Below are positions 1 to 7,930 of a DNA stretch of 41,758 bases, one piece after another. The position numbers were made by a program, and so were the translations under genes. The notes under the pieces were generated by a model that was not told the origin of the DNA, did no database searches, and saw only the letters and a program-made list of their open reading frames with translations. The number at the start of each line of letters is the position of its first letter. Position 1 is the stretch's first letter. Origin of the DNA: Oscillospiraceae bacterium (GTDB lineage Bacteria; Bacillota; Clostridia; Oscillospirales; Ruminococcaceae); the NCBI GenBank assembly GCA_017466885.1, contig JAFTTH010000018.1:1-41758 (forward strand), read 5' to 3'.

Positions 1-100
1 ATCATTGCGAAAGAGAATACAGCCTGCGGCTGATGATATGCACCTTCGGTGATGAGATACACGCTAACGCGTGATGATATACCATTGCTTTCGCAATGGA
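1..100. repeat. Array of short hairpins with TGATGATAT linkers (array 1)
   Basis: Four perfect small stem-loops sit in a row: AGCC/GGCT at 21-31 (loop TGC), CACC/GGTG at 41-51 (loop TTC), CACGC/GCGTG at 60-73 (loop TAAC) and CCATTGC/GCAATGG at 82-99 (loop TTTC). The arms differ completely between units, but the linkers are alike (TGATGATATG, ATGAGATA, ATGATATAC). Bases 1-20 look like the remains of one more unit cut by the window edge. No coding potential is credible here. A second array of the same style lies at 6966-7175. Confidence 0.8.
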
Positions 101-102
101 TA

Positions 103-138
103 AAAAAATTCGACAAGTCGAAACTTGTCGAATTTTTT
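103..138 (-). terminator. Rho-independent terminator of tRNA-Pro
   Basis: A long perfect stem (AAAAAATTCGACAAG paired with its complement at 124-138, loop 118-123) begins right at the encoded CCA end of the tRNA. Read on the minus strand it ends in a U run. Confidence 0.8.
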
Positions 139-214
139 GGTCCGAGTGGCGGGATTTGAACCCACGGCCTCTACCACCCCAAGGTAGCGCGCTACCAATC
201 TGCGCCACACCCGG
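138..214 (-). tRNA. tRNA-Pro (anticodon GGG)
   Basis: The reverse complement folds as a full cloverleaf of 77 nt including an encoded CCA. The acceptor stem is CCGGGTG/CACTCGG with discriminator A. The D arm has stems GCGC/GCGC, the anticodon arm is CTACC-TTGGGGT-GGTAG, and the T arm is GTGGG-TTCAAAT-CCCGC. Loop position 34-36 reads GGG, giving a proline tRNA for CCC/CCU. It has its own promoter and terminator, so it is a single transcription unit. Confidence 0.95.
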
Positions 215-232
215 AAATATTTCTGCCCGAAT

Positions 233-261
233 ATAATACCACACTCTGAAGGAGAATGCAA
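233..261 (-). promoter_or_regulatory. Promoter of tRNA-Pro
   Basis: On the minus strand TTGCAT (-35) and TATTAT (-10) are separated by 17 nt. They lie about 19 nt upstream of the mature tRNA 5' end. Confidence 0.75.
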
Positions 262-301
262 GCACTTTTTTGAAGTTTTTTCAAAATTCTCCGAAAAAAA
301 T

Positions 302-330
302 TTGCAAATCCCGTTTTCGTATGGTAGAAT
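302..330 (+). promoter_or_regulatory. Promoter of leuS
   Basis: TTGCAA (302-307), a 17-nt spacer and TAGAAT (325-330). The predicted leader is about 90 nt and holds two GC-rich hairpins (351-363 and 390-403). No T-box sequence is visible. Confidence 0.7.
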
Positions 331-426
331 GTATTATTGGATATATCTGTGCGGCGATGCCGCCGGAGAATTGTCACCGAAACCGATGCGCGGCGTTTGC
401 CGCCTGAAAATACGGAGGGATCATTT

Positions 427-2847
427 ATGGCGATCAACGAAGGATACGATTTCCGTCAAACAGAAAAAAAGTGGCAAAAGATCTGGGAGGAGAATAAAAC
501 ATTCCAGGCCAAGGACCAGGATGACCGGGAGAAATTCTACGGTCTGATCGAGTTCCCCTACCCCTCGGGTGTGGGCCTCCACGTGGGACATATCCGGGCC
601 TTTACCTCCATTGAGATCATTTCCCGGATGAAGCGGATGCAGGGATATAACGTCCTGTTCCCCATCGGCTGGGATGCCTTTGGTCTGCCCACCGAGAACT
701 TTGCCATCAAGACCGGCCGGAATCCCCGGGAGGTCACCGATGAGAATATCAAAACCTTTACCCAGCAGCTTCAGGCGATGGGCTATTCCTTTGACTGGGA
801 CCGGACGGTAGATACCACCGACCCCGATTATTACAAATGGACCCAGTGGATCTTTTTGAAGCTCTTTGAGAACGGCCTGGCTTATAAAGATACCTGCTAT
901 GTCAACTTCTGCGAAAACTGTAAGGTCGTTCTGGCCAATGAGGAATCCCAGGGCGGCGTTTGCGACCGGTGCGGCAGCGAAGTCGTCCAGATGGAGAAGA
1001 ACGTCTGGTTCCTCCGGATCAAGCAGTATTCCGAGAAGCTTCTGGAGGGCCTGAACGAGGTTGACTTCCTCCCCCGCATTAAGGTGGAGCAGCAGAACTG
1101 GATCGGTAAGTCCACCGGCGCCGAGGTTACCTTCAAGATCGCCGGCGAGGAGGATACTCTCGTTATCTACACCACCCGCCCCGATACTCTTTACGGCGCA
1201 ACCTTTATGGTTATCGCTCCCGAGCATCCCATTATTGATAAATATGCGGATAAGATCAAAAATATTGACGAGATCTATGCCTACCGCGAGGAAGCAAAGA
1301 AGAAGAATGAGTTTGAGCGGGTCCAGCTGGTTAAGGATAAGACCGGCGTGCGGATCGACGGCCTGCGGGCGGTCAACCCGGTCAACGGCAGCGAGCTGCC
1401 CATCTTCGTTGCGGACTACGTGATGATGGGATACGGCACCGGTGCCATTATGGCCGTTCCGGCGCACGATACCCGGGATTATGAGTTTGCCAAAAAGTTC
1501 GATCTGCCCATTATTGAGGTGGTTTCGGGCGGAGATATTTCCGAGGAGGCCTATACCGACTGTAATGACGGCATTATGGTCAACTCCGGGATTCTGGACG
1601 GCCTGACCGTTCCCCAAGCCAAGGAAAAGATCATCGCTTACCTGACCGAGCAGGGAGTCGGCCACCAGCAGACCAATTATAATATGAAGGACTGGGCCTT
1701 TAACCGTCAGCGGTATTGGGGTGAGCCCATTCCCATCATCGAGTGCCCCCATTGCGGACTGGTGGGTGTCCCCGAGGAGGAGTTGCCCCTCCGCCTGCCC
1801 GAGGTAAAGAACTATAAACCCACCGCTACCGGCGAGTCTCCCCTTTCGGAGATCGAGGAGTTTGTCAATTGCAAGTGTCCCAAGTGCGGCGCCCCTGCCA
1901 AGCGGGAGACCGATACCATGCCCCAGTGGGCCGGCTCTTCCTGGTACTTCCTCCGGTATATGGATCCCCATAACTCGGAGGCGCTCGCTTCTCCTGAGGC
2001 CCTCAAATACTGGGGCCCGGTCGATTGGTATAACGGCGGTATGGAGCACGTTACCCGCCATCTGATCTACTCCCGGTTCTGGAATAAGGTTCTTTACGAG
2101 CTGGGGATCGTTCCCTTCAGCGAGCCCTATAAGAAGCGCACCTACCAGGGCTTGATCCTGGGTGAGGACGGCGAAAAGATGTCCAAATCCAGAGGGAATG
2201 TCGTCAACCCCACCGATTACGTGGATAAGTATGGTGCGGACGTTTTCCGCACCTATATGATGTTCCTTGGAGACTACGAAAAGGCAGTGCCCTGGTCCTC
2301 CAACAGCATTATCGGCGTCAAGCGGTTCCTGGATAAGATCTGGGAGCTCCAGAGTGTCTGCACCGATGATCCCGGCTATTCCCCCGCCCATACTGAGCTG
2401 ATGCACGAGACCATCAAAAAGGTCACCGAGGATATTCTGGCGATGAAGTTCAATACCGCCGTCGCGGCGATGATGAAGGCAGTCAATACCATTGTTTCGG
2501 ATAAGACTGTCACCAAGGGTGAGCTTTCCGACCTGGTGGTTTTGCTCGCTCCCTATGCGCCCCATATCTGCGAGGAGATCTGGCAGAATCTGGGTCACGA
2601 GGGAATCCTCTCCTCCTCCAACGTTTGGCCGACCTATGACCCGGCGGTGCTGGAGAACCGGAGCGTTGAGATTCCGGTGCAGGTCAACGGCAAGCTGAAG
2701 GGCGTTATTCGCGCCGCCAAGGATGCGGATGTGGAAGCCCTCAAGGCCCAGCTGAAGGCTGACGAGCGGTTCGCCGCCTTCGATTTTGACGCGGCCGTCA
2801 AAACCATTTACGTCCCCGGAAAGATTCTGAACTTTATTATCCGGTAA
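427..2847 (+). CDS. leuS: Leucyl-tRNA synthetase
   Basis: Class I aminoacyl-tRNA synthetase that attaches leucine to tRNA-Leu in the cytosol. The 806-residue product has the HIGH-type signature (HVGH near residue 52), a CxxC pair zinc knuckle around residues 160-190, a large editing domain with the TTRPDTLYGAT threonine-rich motif, the catalytic KMSKS loop near residue 584, and the anticodon-binding and C-terminal domains. The length fits bacterial LeuRS. The ATG at 427 is preceded by GGAGGG; an in-frame upstream extension to 337 lacks a ribosome site and would run through leader hairpins. It is monocistronic, between its own promoter and the terminator at 2861. Such genes are often T-box controlled in Firmicutes, but no T-box is present here. 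Confidence 0.98.
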   Translation: MAINEGYDFRQTEKKWQKIWEENKTFQAKDQDDREKFYGLIEFPYPSGVGLHVGHIRAFTSIEIISRMKRMQGYNVLFPIGWDAFGLPTENFAIKTGRNPREVTDENIKTFTQQLQAMGYSFDWDRTVDTTDPDYYKWTQWIFLKLFENGLAYKDTCYVNFCENCKVVLANEESQGGVCDRCGSEVVQMEKNVWFLRIKQYSEKLLEGLNEVDFLPRIKVEQQNWIGKSTGAEVTFKIAGEEDTLVIYTTRPDTLYGATFMVIAPEHPIIDKYADKIKNIDEIYAYREEAKKKNEFERVQLVKDKTGVRIDGLRAVNPVNGSELPIFVADYVMMGYGTGAIMAVPAHDTRDYEFAKKFDLPIIEVVSGGDISEEAYTDCNDGIMVNSGILDGLTVPQAKEKIIAYLTEQGVGHQQTNYNMKDWAFNRQRYWGEPIPIIECPHCGLVGVPEEELPLRLPEVKNYKPTATGESPLSEIEEFVNCKCPKCGAPAKRETDTMPQWAGSSWYFLRYMDPHNSEALASPEALKYWGPVDWYNGGMEHVTRHLIYSRFWNKVLYELGIVPFSEPYKKRTYQGLILGEDGEKMSKSRGNVVNPTDYVDKYGADVFRTYMMFLGDYEKAVPWSSNSIIGVKRFLDKIWELQSVCTDDPGYSPAHTELMHETIKKVTEDILAMKFNTAVAAMMKAVNTIVSDKTVTKGELSDLVVLLAPYAPHICEEIWQNLGHEGILSSSNVWPTYDPAVLENRSVEIPVQVNGKLKGVIRAAKDADVEALKAQLKADERFAAFDFDAAVKTIYVPGKILNFIIR

Positions 2848-2860
2848 GAAATTATAAAAA

Positions 2861-2888
2861 AGCCTCCTCTGCAAAGAGGAGGCTTTTT
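2861..2888. terminator. Bidirectional terminator between leuS and ppa
   Basis: AGCCTCCTCT pairs perfectly with AGAGGAGGCT around a GCAA loop. T residues on the right and A residues on the left let it serve both convergent genes. Confidence 0.9.
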
Positions 2889-2954
2889 GCGCCAAGAGCG
2901 AATCATATCTGTCACAAAGGGACGAGATCTATCGTCCCGCCAACGGAACGCCGG

Positions 2955-3485
2955 TTAGCGGCAGAAGGTCTCAACGTAGTGGTCCAGCGCCTCTTTGATG
3001 ACAGCCTTTGCATCGTCCGCGCTGTTGACCTCATCCACAACCGTCTCCTTACTCTCCAAGGACTTGTAAACCTTGAAGAAGTGAGCCATCTCGTCAAAAA
3101 TATGTGCAGGAAGATCCTGAATGTCCTTGTATTTATTGTAGGTAGGATCGCCGAAGGGAATGGCAATGATCTTTTCATCCCGGCGGCCGCCGTCCAGCAT
3201 AGAAATGTACCCAATGGGATAGCACTGAACCAGGGTCAGCGGCTCCAGGGCCTCGGAGCAGAGCACCAAAACGTCCAGAGGGTCACCGTCATCTCCGAAG
3301 GAACGGGGAATGAAGCCGTAATTGGCGGGGTAGTGGGTGGAGGTATAAAGGACCCGGTCCAGCATAATCAGCCCCGTCTCTTTATCCAGCTCGTATTTTT
3401 TCTTGCTCCCCTTGGAGATCTCAATCACGGCCACAAAGCTCTCCGGATTGATTCGTTTGGGGTCAATATCGTGCCAAATGTTCAT
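2955..3485 (-). CDS. ppa: Inorganic pyrophosphatase (family I)
   Basis: Cytosolic soluble pyrophosphatase that hydrolyses PPi to two phosphates and so drives tRNA charging and nucleic acid synthesis. The 176-residue length is typical of bacterial family I enzymes. The metal-binding signature DGDPLDVLV is present, along with the conserved early segment YELDKETG and YPANYGFIP. The start is set at ATG 3485 (MNIWHDID), with AAAGG about 10 nt upstream; the longer open frame to 3545 would overlap the promoter. It is convergent with leuS and shares its terminator, and divergent from the acyltransferase gene. Confidence 0.95.
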   Translation of the reverse strand: MNIWHDIDPKRINPESFVAVIEISKGSKKKYELDKETGLIMLDRVLYTSTHYPANYGFIPRSFGDDGDPLDVLVLCSEALEPLTLVQCYPIGYISMLDGGRRDEKIIAIPFGDPTYNKYKDIQDLPAHIFDEMAHFFKVYKSLESKETVVDEVNSADDAKAVIKEALDHYVETFCR

Positions 3486-3516
3486 AGGGAATTCGCCTTT
3501 CTTTGTGTTTTTCTTT

Positions 3517-3545
3517 ATTATATAAAAGGAAAGATAAAAAATCAA
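3517..3545 (-). promoter_or_regulatory. Promoter of ppa
   Basis: Minus-strand TTGATT, 17-nt spacer, TATAAT. It lies 32 nt upstream of the chosen start codon, which excludes the longer N-terminal extension. Confidence 0.8.
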
Positions 3546-3585
3546 GCCCGCCGTTACCGGCAGGGGACGGAATGGCCGGTGGGGG

Positions 3586-3614
3586 TTGTTTTTTGTCGGA
3601 AAATGAAGTACAAT
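3586..3614 (+). promoter_or_regulatory. Promoter of acyltransferase gene
   Basis: TTGTTT (3586-3591), 17 nt, TACAAT (3609-3614). The -10 box covers the first codons of the apparent ATG start at 3603, so that ATG should lie outside the transcript. Confidence 0.65.
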
Positions 3615-3644
3615 AGAGAAAAAGAAAAAGAGGCGGGATATTCT

Positions 3645-4955
3645 TTGAAAATTAAACGAAAAAATCGTTCCTTTGATGAGATCCTATCCATTCCGGCACC
3701 GGCCCACCGGCGCCCCCAAAAGCCCTGGATGCTTTTTCGCTGTTTGATTCGGGTGCTTTCGATCCCGGATATGCTGGCCACCTCCTTTACCTTTACCAAG
3801 CACCGGATGGAGGAGGCGGGGGAAGGCCCCTACCTGATTTTGATGAATCATTCCAGCTTCATTGATCTGAAGATCGCCTATCGGATCTTTTTCCCCAAGC
3901 CCTTCTGCATTGTTTGCACCTCGGATGGCTTTGTGGGGAAAAACTGGCTGATGCGGAAGCTGGGGTGTATTCCCACCCGGAAATTCGTAACCGATATCGG
4001 ACTGATCGGAGATATTCTTCACGCCATCCGGAAAGAGCGGCTCAGTGTGCTGATGTTCCCCGAGGCAAGCTATTCTTTTGACGGCACTGCCACCCCCCTT
4101 CCCCGTCGGCTGGGCAAGCTTTTAAAAAAGCTGGATGTGCCGGTGGTAATGGTCAAAACCGAGGGTGCCTTTCTGCGCAATCCCCTCTATAATGAGCTGC
4201 AGCAGCGGAAGGTCAAGGTTTCGGCAGAGGTTTCCTGCTTGCTGACTCGGGAGGAGATCCAGACCCTTCCTGCTGACCGGCTGGATGAGATCCTGGATGA
4301 GGCGTTCACCTTCGACCATTTTGCCACCCAAAAGGAAAAGCAGATTCCGGTCGCAGAGGAATTCCGTGCGGATGGGTTGGAGCGGATCCTTTACCGTTGC
4401 CCCCATTGCCAGGCGGAAGGGACTACCCTGGGAAAGGGTACCCGACTGACCTGCTCAGCCTGCGGGAAAGAATATCAGATGGATATTTTTGGAGTCCTCT
4501 CCGCCACGGATGGGCGGACCGCCTTTTCTCATATCCCCGACTGGTACCGCTGGGAGCGGGAGACGGTGCGGGAGGAGATTCTCCGGGGCACCTACCGGAT
4601 CGAAAGTGATGTGGAGATCGGCATTATGGCCGATTATAAGGCCATTTATATGGTCGGAAAGGGGCACCTGACCCATACTGCTGAGGGCTTTACCCTCACC
4701 GGGTGTGACGGTAAGCTCCACTATATCCAGCCCGCCCAAAACTCTTACAGTCTTTACGCCGACTACTTCTGGTACGAGGTGGGGGATGTGATCTGTATCG
4801 GCAACCACCAGCGGCTTTACTACTGCTTCCCGCTGGATAAAATTCCGGTTGCCAAGGCCCGCCTTGCGGCAGAGGAGATCTTCAAAATCGCCCGCGCCGA
4901 AAAGAAGGCTGACCGGCCAGAGACCGCACCTTCCCCCGCACCCCTTTCTGTGTGA
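3645..4955 (+). CDS. PlsC-like acyltransferase with zinc ribbon
   Basis: Probable membrane-associated lysophospholipid (1-acylglycerol-3-phosphate) acyltransferase, 436 residues from TTG 3645. The N-terminal half has the PlsC block NHSSFID (H-x4-D catalytic motif) and the later FPEASYSFDG acceptor-binding block. About residues 240-280 form a four-cysteine zinc ribbon (CPHC...CSAC), followed by about 150 residues of unrecognised sequence with many aromatic residues. Plain PlsC proteins are about 200-250 residues, so the C-terminal half is an added module. The start is inferred: the ATG at 3603 overlaps the promoter -10 box, while TTG 3645 is preceded by GAGGCGGGAT at good spacing. Substrate unknown. 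Confidence 0.8.
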   Translation: MKIKRKNRSFDEILSIPAPAHRRPQKPWMLFRCLIRVLSIPDMLATSFTFTKHRMEEAGEGPYLILMNHSSFIDLKIAYRIFFPKPFCIVCTSDGFVGKNWLMRKLGCIPTRKFVTDIGLIGDILHAIRKERLSVLMFPEASYSFDGTATPLPRRLGKLLKKLDVPVVMVKTEGAFLRNPLYNELQQRKVKVSAEVSCLLTREEIQTLPADRLDEILDEAFTFDHFATQKEKQIPVAEEFRADGLERILYRCPHCQAEGTTLGKGTRLTCSACGKEYQMDIFGVLSATDGRTAFSHIPDWYRWERETVREEILRGTYRIESDVEIGIMADYKAIYMVGKGHLTHTAEGFTLTGCDGKLHYIQPAQNSYSLYADYFWYEVGDVICIGNHQRLYYCFPLDKIPVAKARLAAEEIFKIARAEKKADRPETAPSPAPLSV

Positions 4956-4989
4956 ATATCATTTCAATATAGGAGATGTTTCCCCAGCT

Positions 4990-6264
4990 ATGATGATCCC
5001 GGCAATTATTCTTTTCGCTGTTACATACGTTTTGATGATGATTTTTGAAAAGTTCCGGCCGTATATTGCTCTGGCCTCGGGTCTGATCTTTATCCTTACC
5101 GGAATGCTCCCCCTCCATGAGATCTGGGGCTCCATCGACTGGAATGTGATTTTGATGATCGCAGGAACGATGGGCCTGGTTGCCCTCTTTGTGGAGAGCC
5201 GGATGCCGGAGCTTTTAGCTGACCTGATTATGGCAAAGGTCCCAAACGTTATGTGGGCGGCGGTTGCCCTTTCCCTTTTCTCTGGAGCGATCTCGGCTTT
5301 CGTGGATAATGTTGCCACCGTGCTGATGGTAGCGCCCATTGCTCTGGAGATCTGCAAAAAGCTGAAGACAAATCCTGTCCCCTTTATCATTGCCATTGCC
5401 GTTTCCTCCAACCTCCAGGGTGCGGCTACCCTGATTGGAGATACCACCGCCATTATGCTCGGCTCTGCCATGGATCTGAGCTTCCTTGACTTCTTCTGGT
5501 ACCAGGGAAAACCCAGCATTTTTGTTGCGGTGGAGCTGGGGGCCGTCCTCTCAGCGCTGATTCTGATGGTTCTTTTCCGGAAGGAAAAGCAGCCGATTCC
5601 CAAGGCGGAAGCCCGCACCAAGGTTACCGATTTTATTCCCACCATCCTTCTGCTTTCTGCCCTTGGACTGCTGGTGGTTGCCTCCTTTATCCCGGAAAAG
5701 CCGGCCGAGACCAATGGCTTGATCTGTTGTACCCTGCTGCTGATCGGCCTGATGATCCGGCTGGTGCAGAAAAAGCGCTTGTCCTGCCTCCTGGATCCTT
5801 TGAAGGAGATCGACTTTACTACCATCGGAATCCTGCTGGGCCTGTTTTTGATGATCGGCGGCATTTCCGCCCAGGGTGTGATCACCGCCATTGCCGACCT
5901 GCTTGCCCAGACCGGCGGGGGAAATATCTTCCTGCTTTATACGATCATTGTTTGGGGCTCGGTGGTCATCTCCGCCTTTATTGACAATATCCCTTATGTT
6001 GCAACCATGCTCCCCATCATTGGCGGAATCGCCGCGGCGCTCAATGTTGACCCCACGCCCCTCTATTTCGGACTCCTTTGCGGCGCGACTTTGGGCGGAA
6101 ATTGCACTCCCATCGGCGCTTCGGCCAATATTACCGGCATTGGGATTCTCCGCAAGGCGGGATACACGGTGAAAAATAAGGATTTCTTCCGGATCGGAAT
6201 CCCCTTTACCCTTGCGGCGATTATTCCTGCGTATATTTATATCTGGCTGGTATACGGGATCTGA
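4990..6264 (+). CDS. SLC13/ArsB-type permease (ion transporter superfamily)
   Basis: Polytopic inner-membrane protein of 424 residues with about 11-12 hydrophobic segments. It shows the internal two-fold repeat of the ion transporter superfamily: AFVDNVATVLMVAP in the first half is mirrored by AFIDNIPYVATMLP in the second. Each half also has a re-entrant signature, GDTTAIMLGSAMD and GGNCTPIGASANI. Family members carry dicarboxylates, citrate, arsenite or Na+/H+; the substrate cannot be read here. AGGAG lies about 14 nt before ATG 4990, a slightly long spacing. It follows the acyltransferase by 34 nt and precedes the HAD gene by 12 nt, so the three probably form one operon. Confidence 0.85.
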   Translation: MMIPAIILFAVTYVLMMIFEKFRPYIALASGLIFILTGMLPLHEIWGSIDWNVILMIAGTMGLVALFVESRMPELLADLIMAKVPNVMWAAVALSLFSGAISAFVDNVATVLMVAPIALEICKKLKTNPVPFIIAIAVSSNLQGAATLIGDTTAIMLGSAMDLSFLDFFWYQGKPSIFVAVELGAVLSALILMVLFRKEKQPIPKAEARTKVTDFIPTILLLSALGLLVVASFIPEKPAETNGLICCTLLLIGLMIRLVQKKRLSCLLDPLKEIDFTTIGILLGLFLMIGGISAQGVITAIADLLAQTGGGNIFLLYTIIVWGSVVISAFIDNIPYVATMLPIIGGIAAALNVDPTPLYFGLLCGATLGGNCTPIGASANITGIGILRKAGYTVKNKDFFRIGIPFTLAAIIPAYIYIWLVYGI

Positions 6265-6276
6265 CGGGAGGTTTTT

Positions 6277-6930
6277 ATGGCAACCTATCTTTTCGATTTT
6301 GACGGTACGCTGGTGGATTCAATGCCCACCTATTGCGCAATGGTCAAAAAAGTGCTGGAGGATGAACACATTCCCTATGGGCCGGATCTGATGAAGATCG
6401 TTACCCCATTGGGTTTTGCCGGCACAGCCGACTATATGATCGAGCGGCTGGGACTTCCCCTCCCCCGGGAGGAGATTCTCTGCCGAATGCAGGACTTTGC
6501 CGGGACTGCTTACGCCACAACGATCCCTGCCAAGGAGGATGTTCCGGAGGTGCTTCGCGCTCTTTCTGCCCGGGGTGACCGGCTGAATATCCTTACCGCC
6601 AGCCCCCACGCAAATCTTGATCCCTGCCTGAAACGGCTGGGGCTTTGGGAGCTTTTTGACCACGTTTGGTCCTGCGAGGATTTTGGCACAGGGAAGTCCG
6701 ACCCGGCCATCTACCGTGCCGCGGCAGAGCGGATGGGTGTGCCGGTGGAGTCGGTAATTTTCCTGGATGATAACCTCAACGCCGATCTGACCGCCAAATC
6801 TGTCGGAATGCAGGTGTACGGCGTGTATGACGATTCCTCTGCAGAATACGTCGATCAGATCAAGGCCGCGACTGACCGGTATATCACCCGTTTTTCGGAG
6901 CTTTTGGTTGAGTCGGAGGGGACAGTATGA
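6277..6930 (+). CDS. HAD-family phosphatase (phosphoglycolate phosphatase-like)
   Basis: Cytosolic haloacid dehalogenase-like hydrolase, 217 residues. Motif I is DFDGTLVDS at residues 7-15, motif II is the serine/threonine in LTASPH, motif III is the lysine in GTGKSDP, and motif IV is FLDDN. An alpha-helical cap sits between motifs I and II, as in PGP/beta-phosphoglucomutase enzymes. The substrate is not predictable. GGGAGG precedes the ATG at good spacing. Its stop overlaps an ATG (ATGA at 6927-6930), so a translationally coupled gene used to follow. That next frame now runs straight into hairpin array 2. Confidence 0.9.
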   Translation: MATYLFDFDGTLVDSMPTYCAMVKKVLEDEHIPYGPDLMKIVTPLGFAGTADYMIERLGLPLPREEILCRMQDFAGTAYATTIPAKEDVPEVLRALSARGDRLNILTASPHANLDPCLKRLGLWELFDHVWSCEDFGTGKSDPAIYRAAAERMGVPVESVIFLDDNLNADLTAKSVGMQVYGVYDDSSAEYVDQIKAATDRYITRFSELLVESEGTV

Positions 6931-6965
6931 TGAAACTTACCGCGGAAAAAACAGTCCTGCTCCTT
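6927..6965 (+). pseudogene. 5' remnant of a gene coupled to the HAD gene
   Basis: An ATG overlapping the HAD stop codon opens a frame beginning MMKLTAEKTVLLLV, hydrophobic from residue 9. It then enters the hairpin array and loses any resemblance to a protein. It may be the lost start of the YhhN-like gene that resumes near 8770 (same strand, also missing its native start), or the stump of another gene. Confidence 0.45.
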
Positions 6966-7175
6966 GTGGCACCCTCCGTAAGGAAGGTGCCACAGTTATA
7001 TTCGCCAAAGGCGAGTGATATTGCTTCGCAGTTGTATTTGGGCTATGCCCAAGTTATATTCGCTTTGCGAGTTTTGAAGGCGAATATAATATCAATGAAA
7101 CTGCAAGTTTCAGTATCACTTTGCGTGATAACGCAAAATATCACTGTGAGACCTGTCTCACAATATCACTTATTC
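6966..7175. repeat. Array of short hairpins with TGATAT-like linkers (array 2)
   Basis: At least seven consecutive stem-loops: GTGGCACC/GGTGCCAC (6966-6993), TCGCC/GGCGA (7002-7014), TTGGGC/GCCCAA (7038-7052), TCGC/GCGA (7060-7070), TGAAACT/AGTTTCA (7096-7112), TTTGCGT/ACGCAAA (7120-7137) and TGTGAGAC/GTCTCACA (7145-7162). The linkers are variants of AGTTATATT, AGTGATATT and AATATCACT. The style matches array 1 at 1-100: unrelated arms, conserved linkers. It forms the left flank of the AT-rich island. Confidence 0.8.
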
Positions 7176-7367
7176 TTAGTTTTGAGATAGGTTAATTATA
7201 AAGCATGTACTCTCGTTACGCACCTTTTGAAAGCGCGTAACCCACTATGACACTTTCAAGTTGAAATTGTCGAGTAGTTCATGACTTTTATTCTTTTCCA
7301 AAGGAATTGATAATTTGTTACAAATGTGCTATAATAAATAAAATTTACACGGAGAGGATATTTAAAT
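7176..7367. other. Non-coding leader of the AT-rich island
   Basis: No credible gene. It holds an inverted repeat GTTACGC/GCGTAAC at about 7215-7241 and, at its end, the promoter and ribosome site (GGAGAGG) of the first island gene. Confidence 0.6.
7307..7335 (+). promoter_or_regulatory. Promoter of the AT-rich island genes
   Basis: TTGATA (7307-7312), 17 nt, TATAAT (7330-7335). GGAGAGG follows at about 7351, eleven nt before the ATG at 7368. Confidence 0.8.
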
Positions 7368-7910
7368 ATGTCTGTTACAATGCCACCAAAACCCAAGCTT
7401 TCAAAAAAGTTTTTAATTTATCTCATAATTTCAGTAGGGATTTTAGTCTTTCTATTACTTAAAGATGGACCTGTAATGATAGAGTATATCATAGACAGTT
7501 TTATTACATTGATTGTGATATTTGATGTATTACCACTTGCGGTATATTTATTTTTCTTTATTCCTAAATGTATGGATTATCATTTAGCAAAGACAAACTT
7601 CCCGAAATATGTTAAAAAGCAAGAAGAACTTCAAAGAAGAAAAGCTGAATATAATCGTCAGCAACAAATTGAGAACGAGAGAAAGCAGAAAATCATTGAA
7701 CAAGAGCGTCAATTTGCTATTGCAAGTCAACAAAACGACTCTCCGTGGGCAATTAAATACTGTACTTATCCTTGTCCTCATTGTGGTCATTATAAAGTAA
7801 GATATGCGAAGTGGGAAGATAAAAAGGCTTCGGTTGCTTTTTGGGGAATACATTCTTCAAAATTAGGAACAAATTATAAGTGTGAGCATTGCGGAGAAAT
7901 GTGGGAATAA
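7368..7910 (+). CDS. Unknown membrane protein with C-terminal zinc ribbon
   Basis: Not recognised. The 180-residue product has two hydrophobic segments (about residues 15-30 and 40-65). A charged, coiled-coil-like Gln/Glu/Lys/Arg stretch follows (about 80-120), and then a cytosolic zinc ribbon with two CxxC pairs (CPHCGHYKVRY and CEHCGEMW). The coding is AT-rich with A/T third positions, unlike every gene outside 7.2-8.7 kb, which points to recent acquisition. Its 3' end touches the next gene, so the two are probably co-transcribed from the promoter at 7307. A membrane anchor plus a zinc ribbon could serve as a sensor or scaffold, but nothing shows this directly. Confidence 0.75.
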   Translation: MSVTMPPKPKLSKKFLIYLIISVGILVFLLLKDGPVMIEYIIDSFITLIVIFDVLPLAVYLFFFIPKCMDYHLAKTNFPKYVKKQEELQRRKAEYNRQQQIENERKQKIIEQERQFAIASQQNDSPWAIKYCTYPCPHCGHYKVRYAKWEDKKASVAFWGIHSSKLGTNYKCEHCGEMWE

Positions 7911-7930
7911 AACTTTTTAAAAATACACCT

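Noticed and set aside
1..100. Hairpin arrays as CRISPR arrays
   Set aside because: The repeats are too short, arms vary, spacers are not of constant length, and no cas gene is near. The same holds for 6966-7175.
337..426. N-terminal extension of LeuRS upstream of ATG 427 and a possible T-box
   Set aside because: No T-box specifier or AGGGTGG-like antiterminator core is visible, and the extension has no ribosome site and runs through two leader hairpins.
421..2895. Long minus-strand open frame opposite leuS (824 codons)
   Set aside because: Shadow of leuS codon bias; the product is low in recognisable motifs, and leuS is unquestionable on the other strand. The same applies to long antisense frames opposite mtlD, dnaE and rnj.
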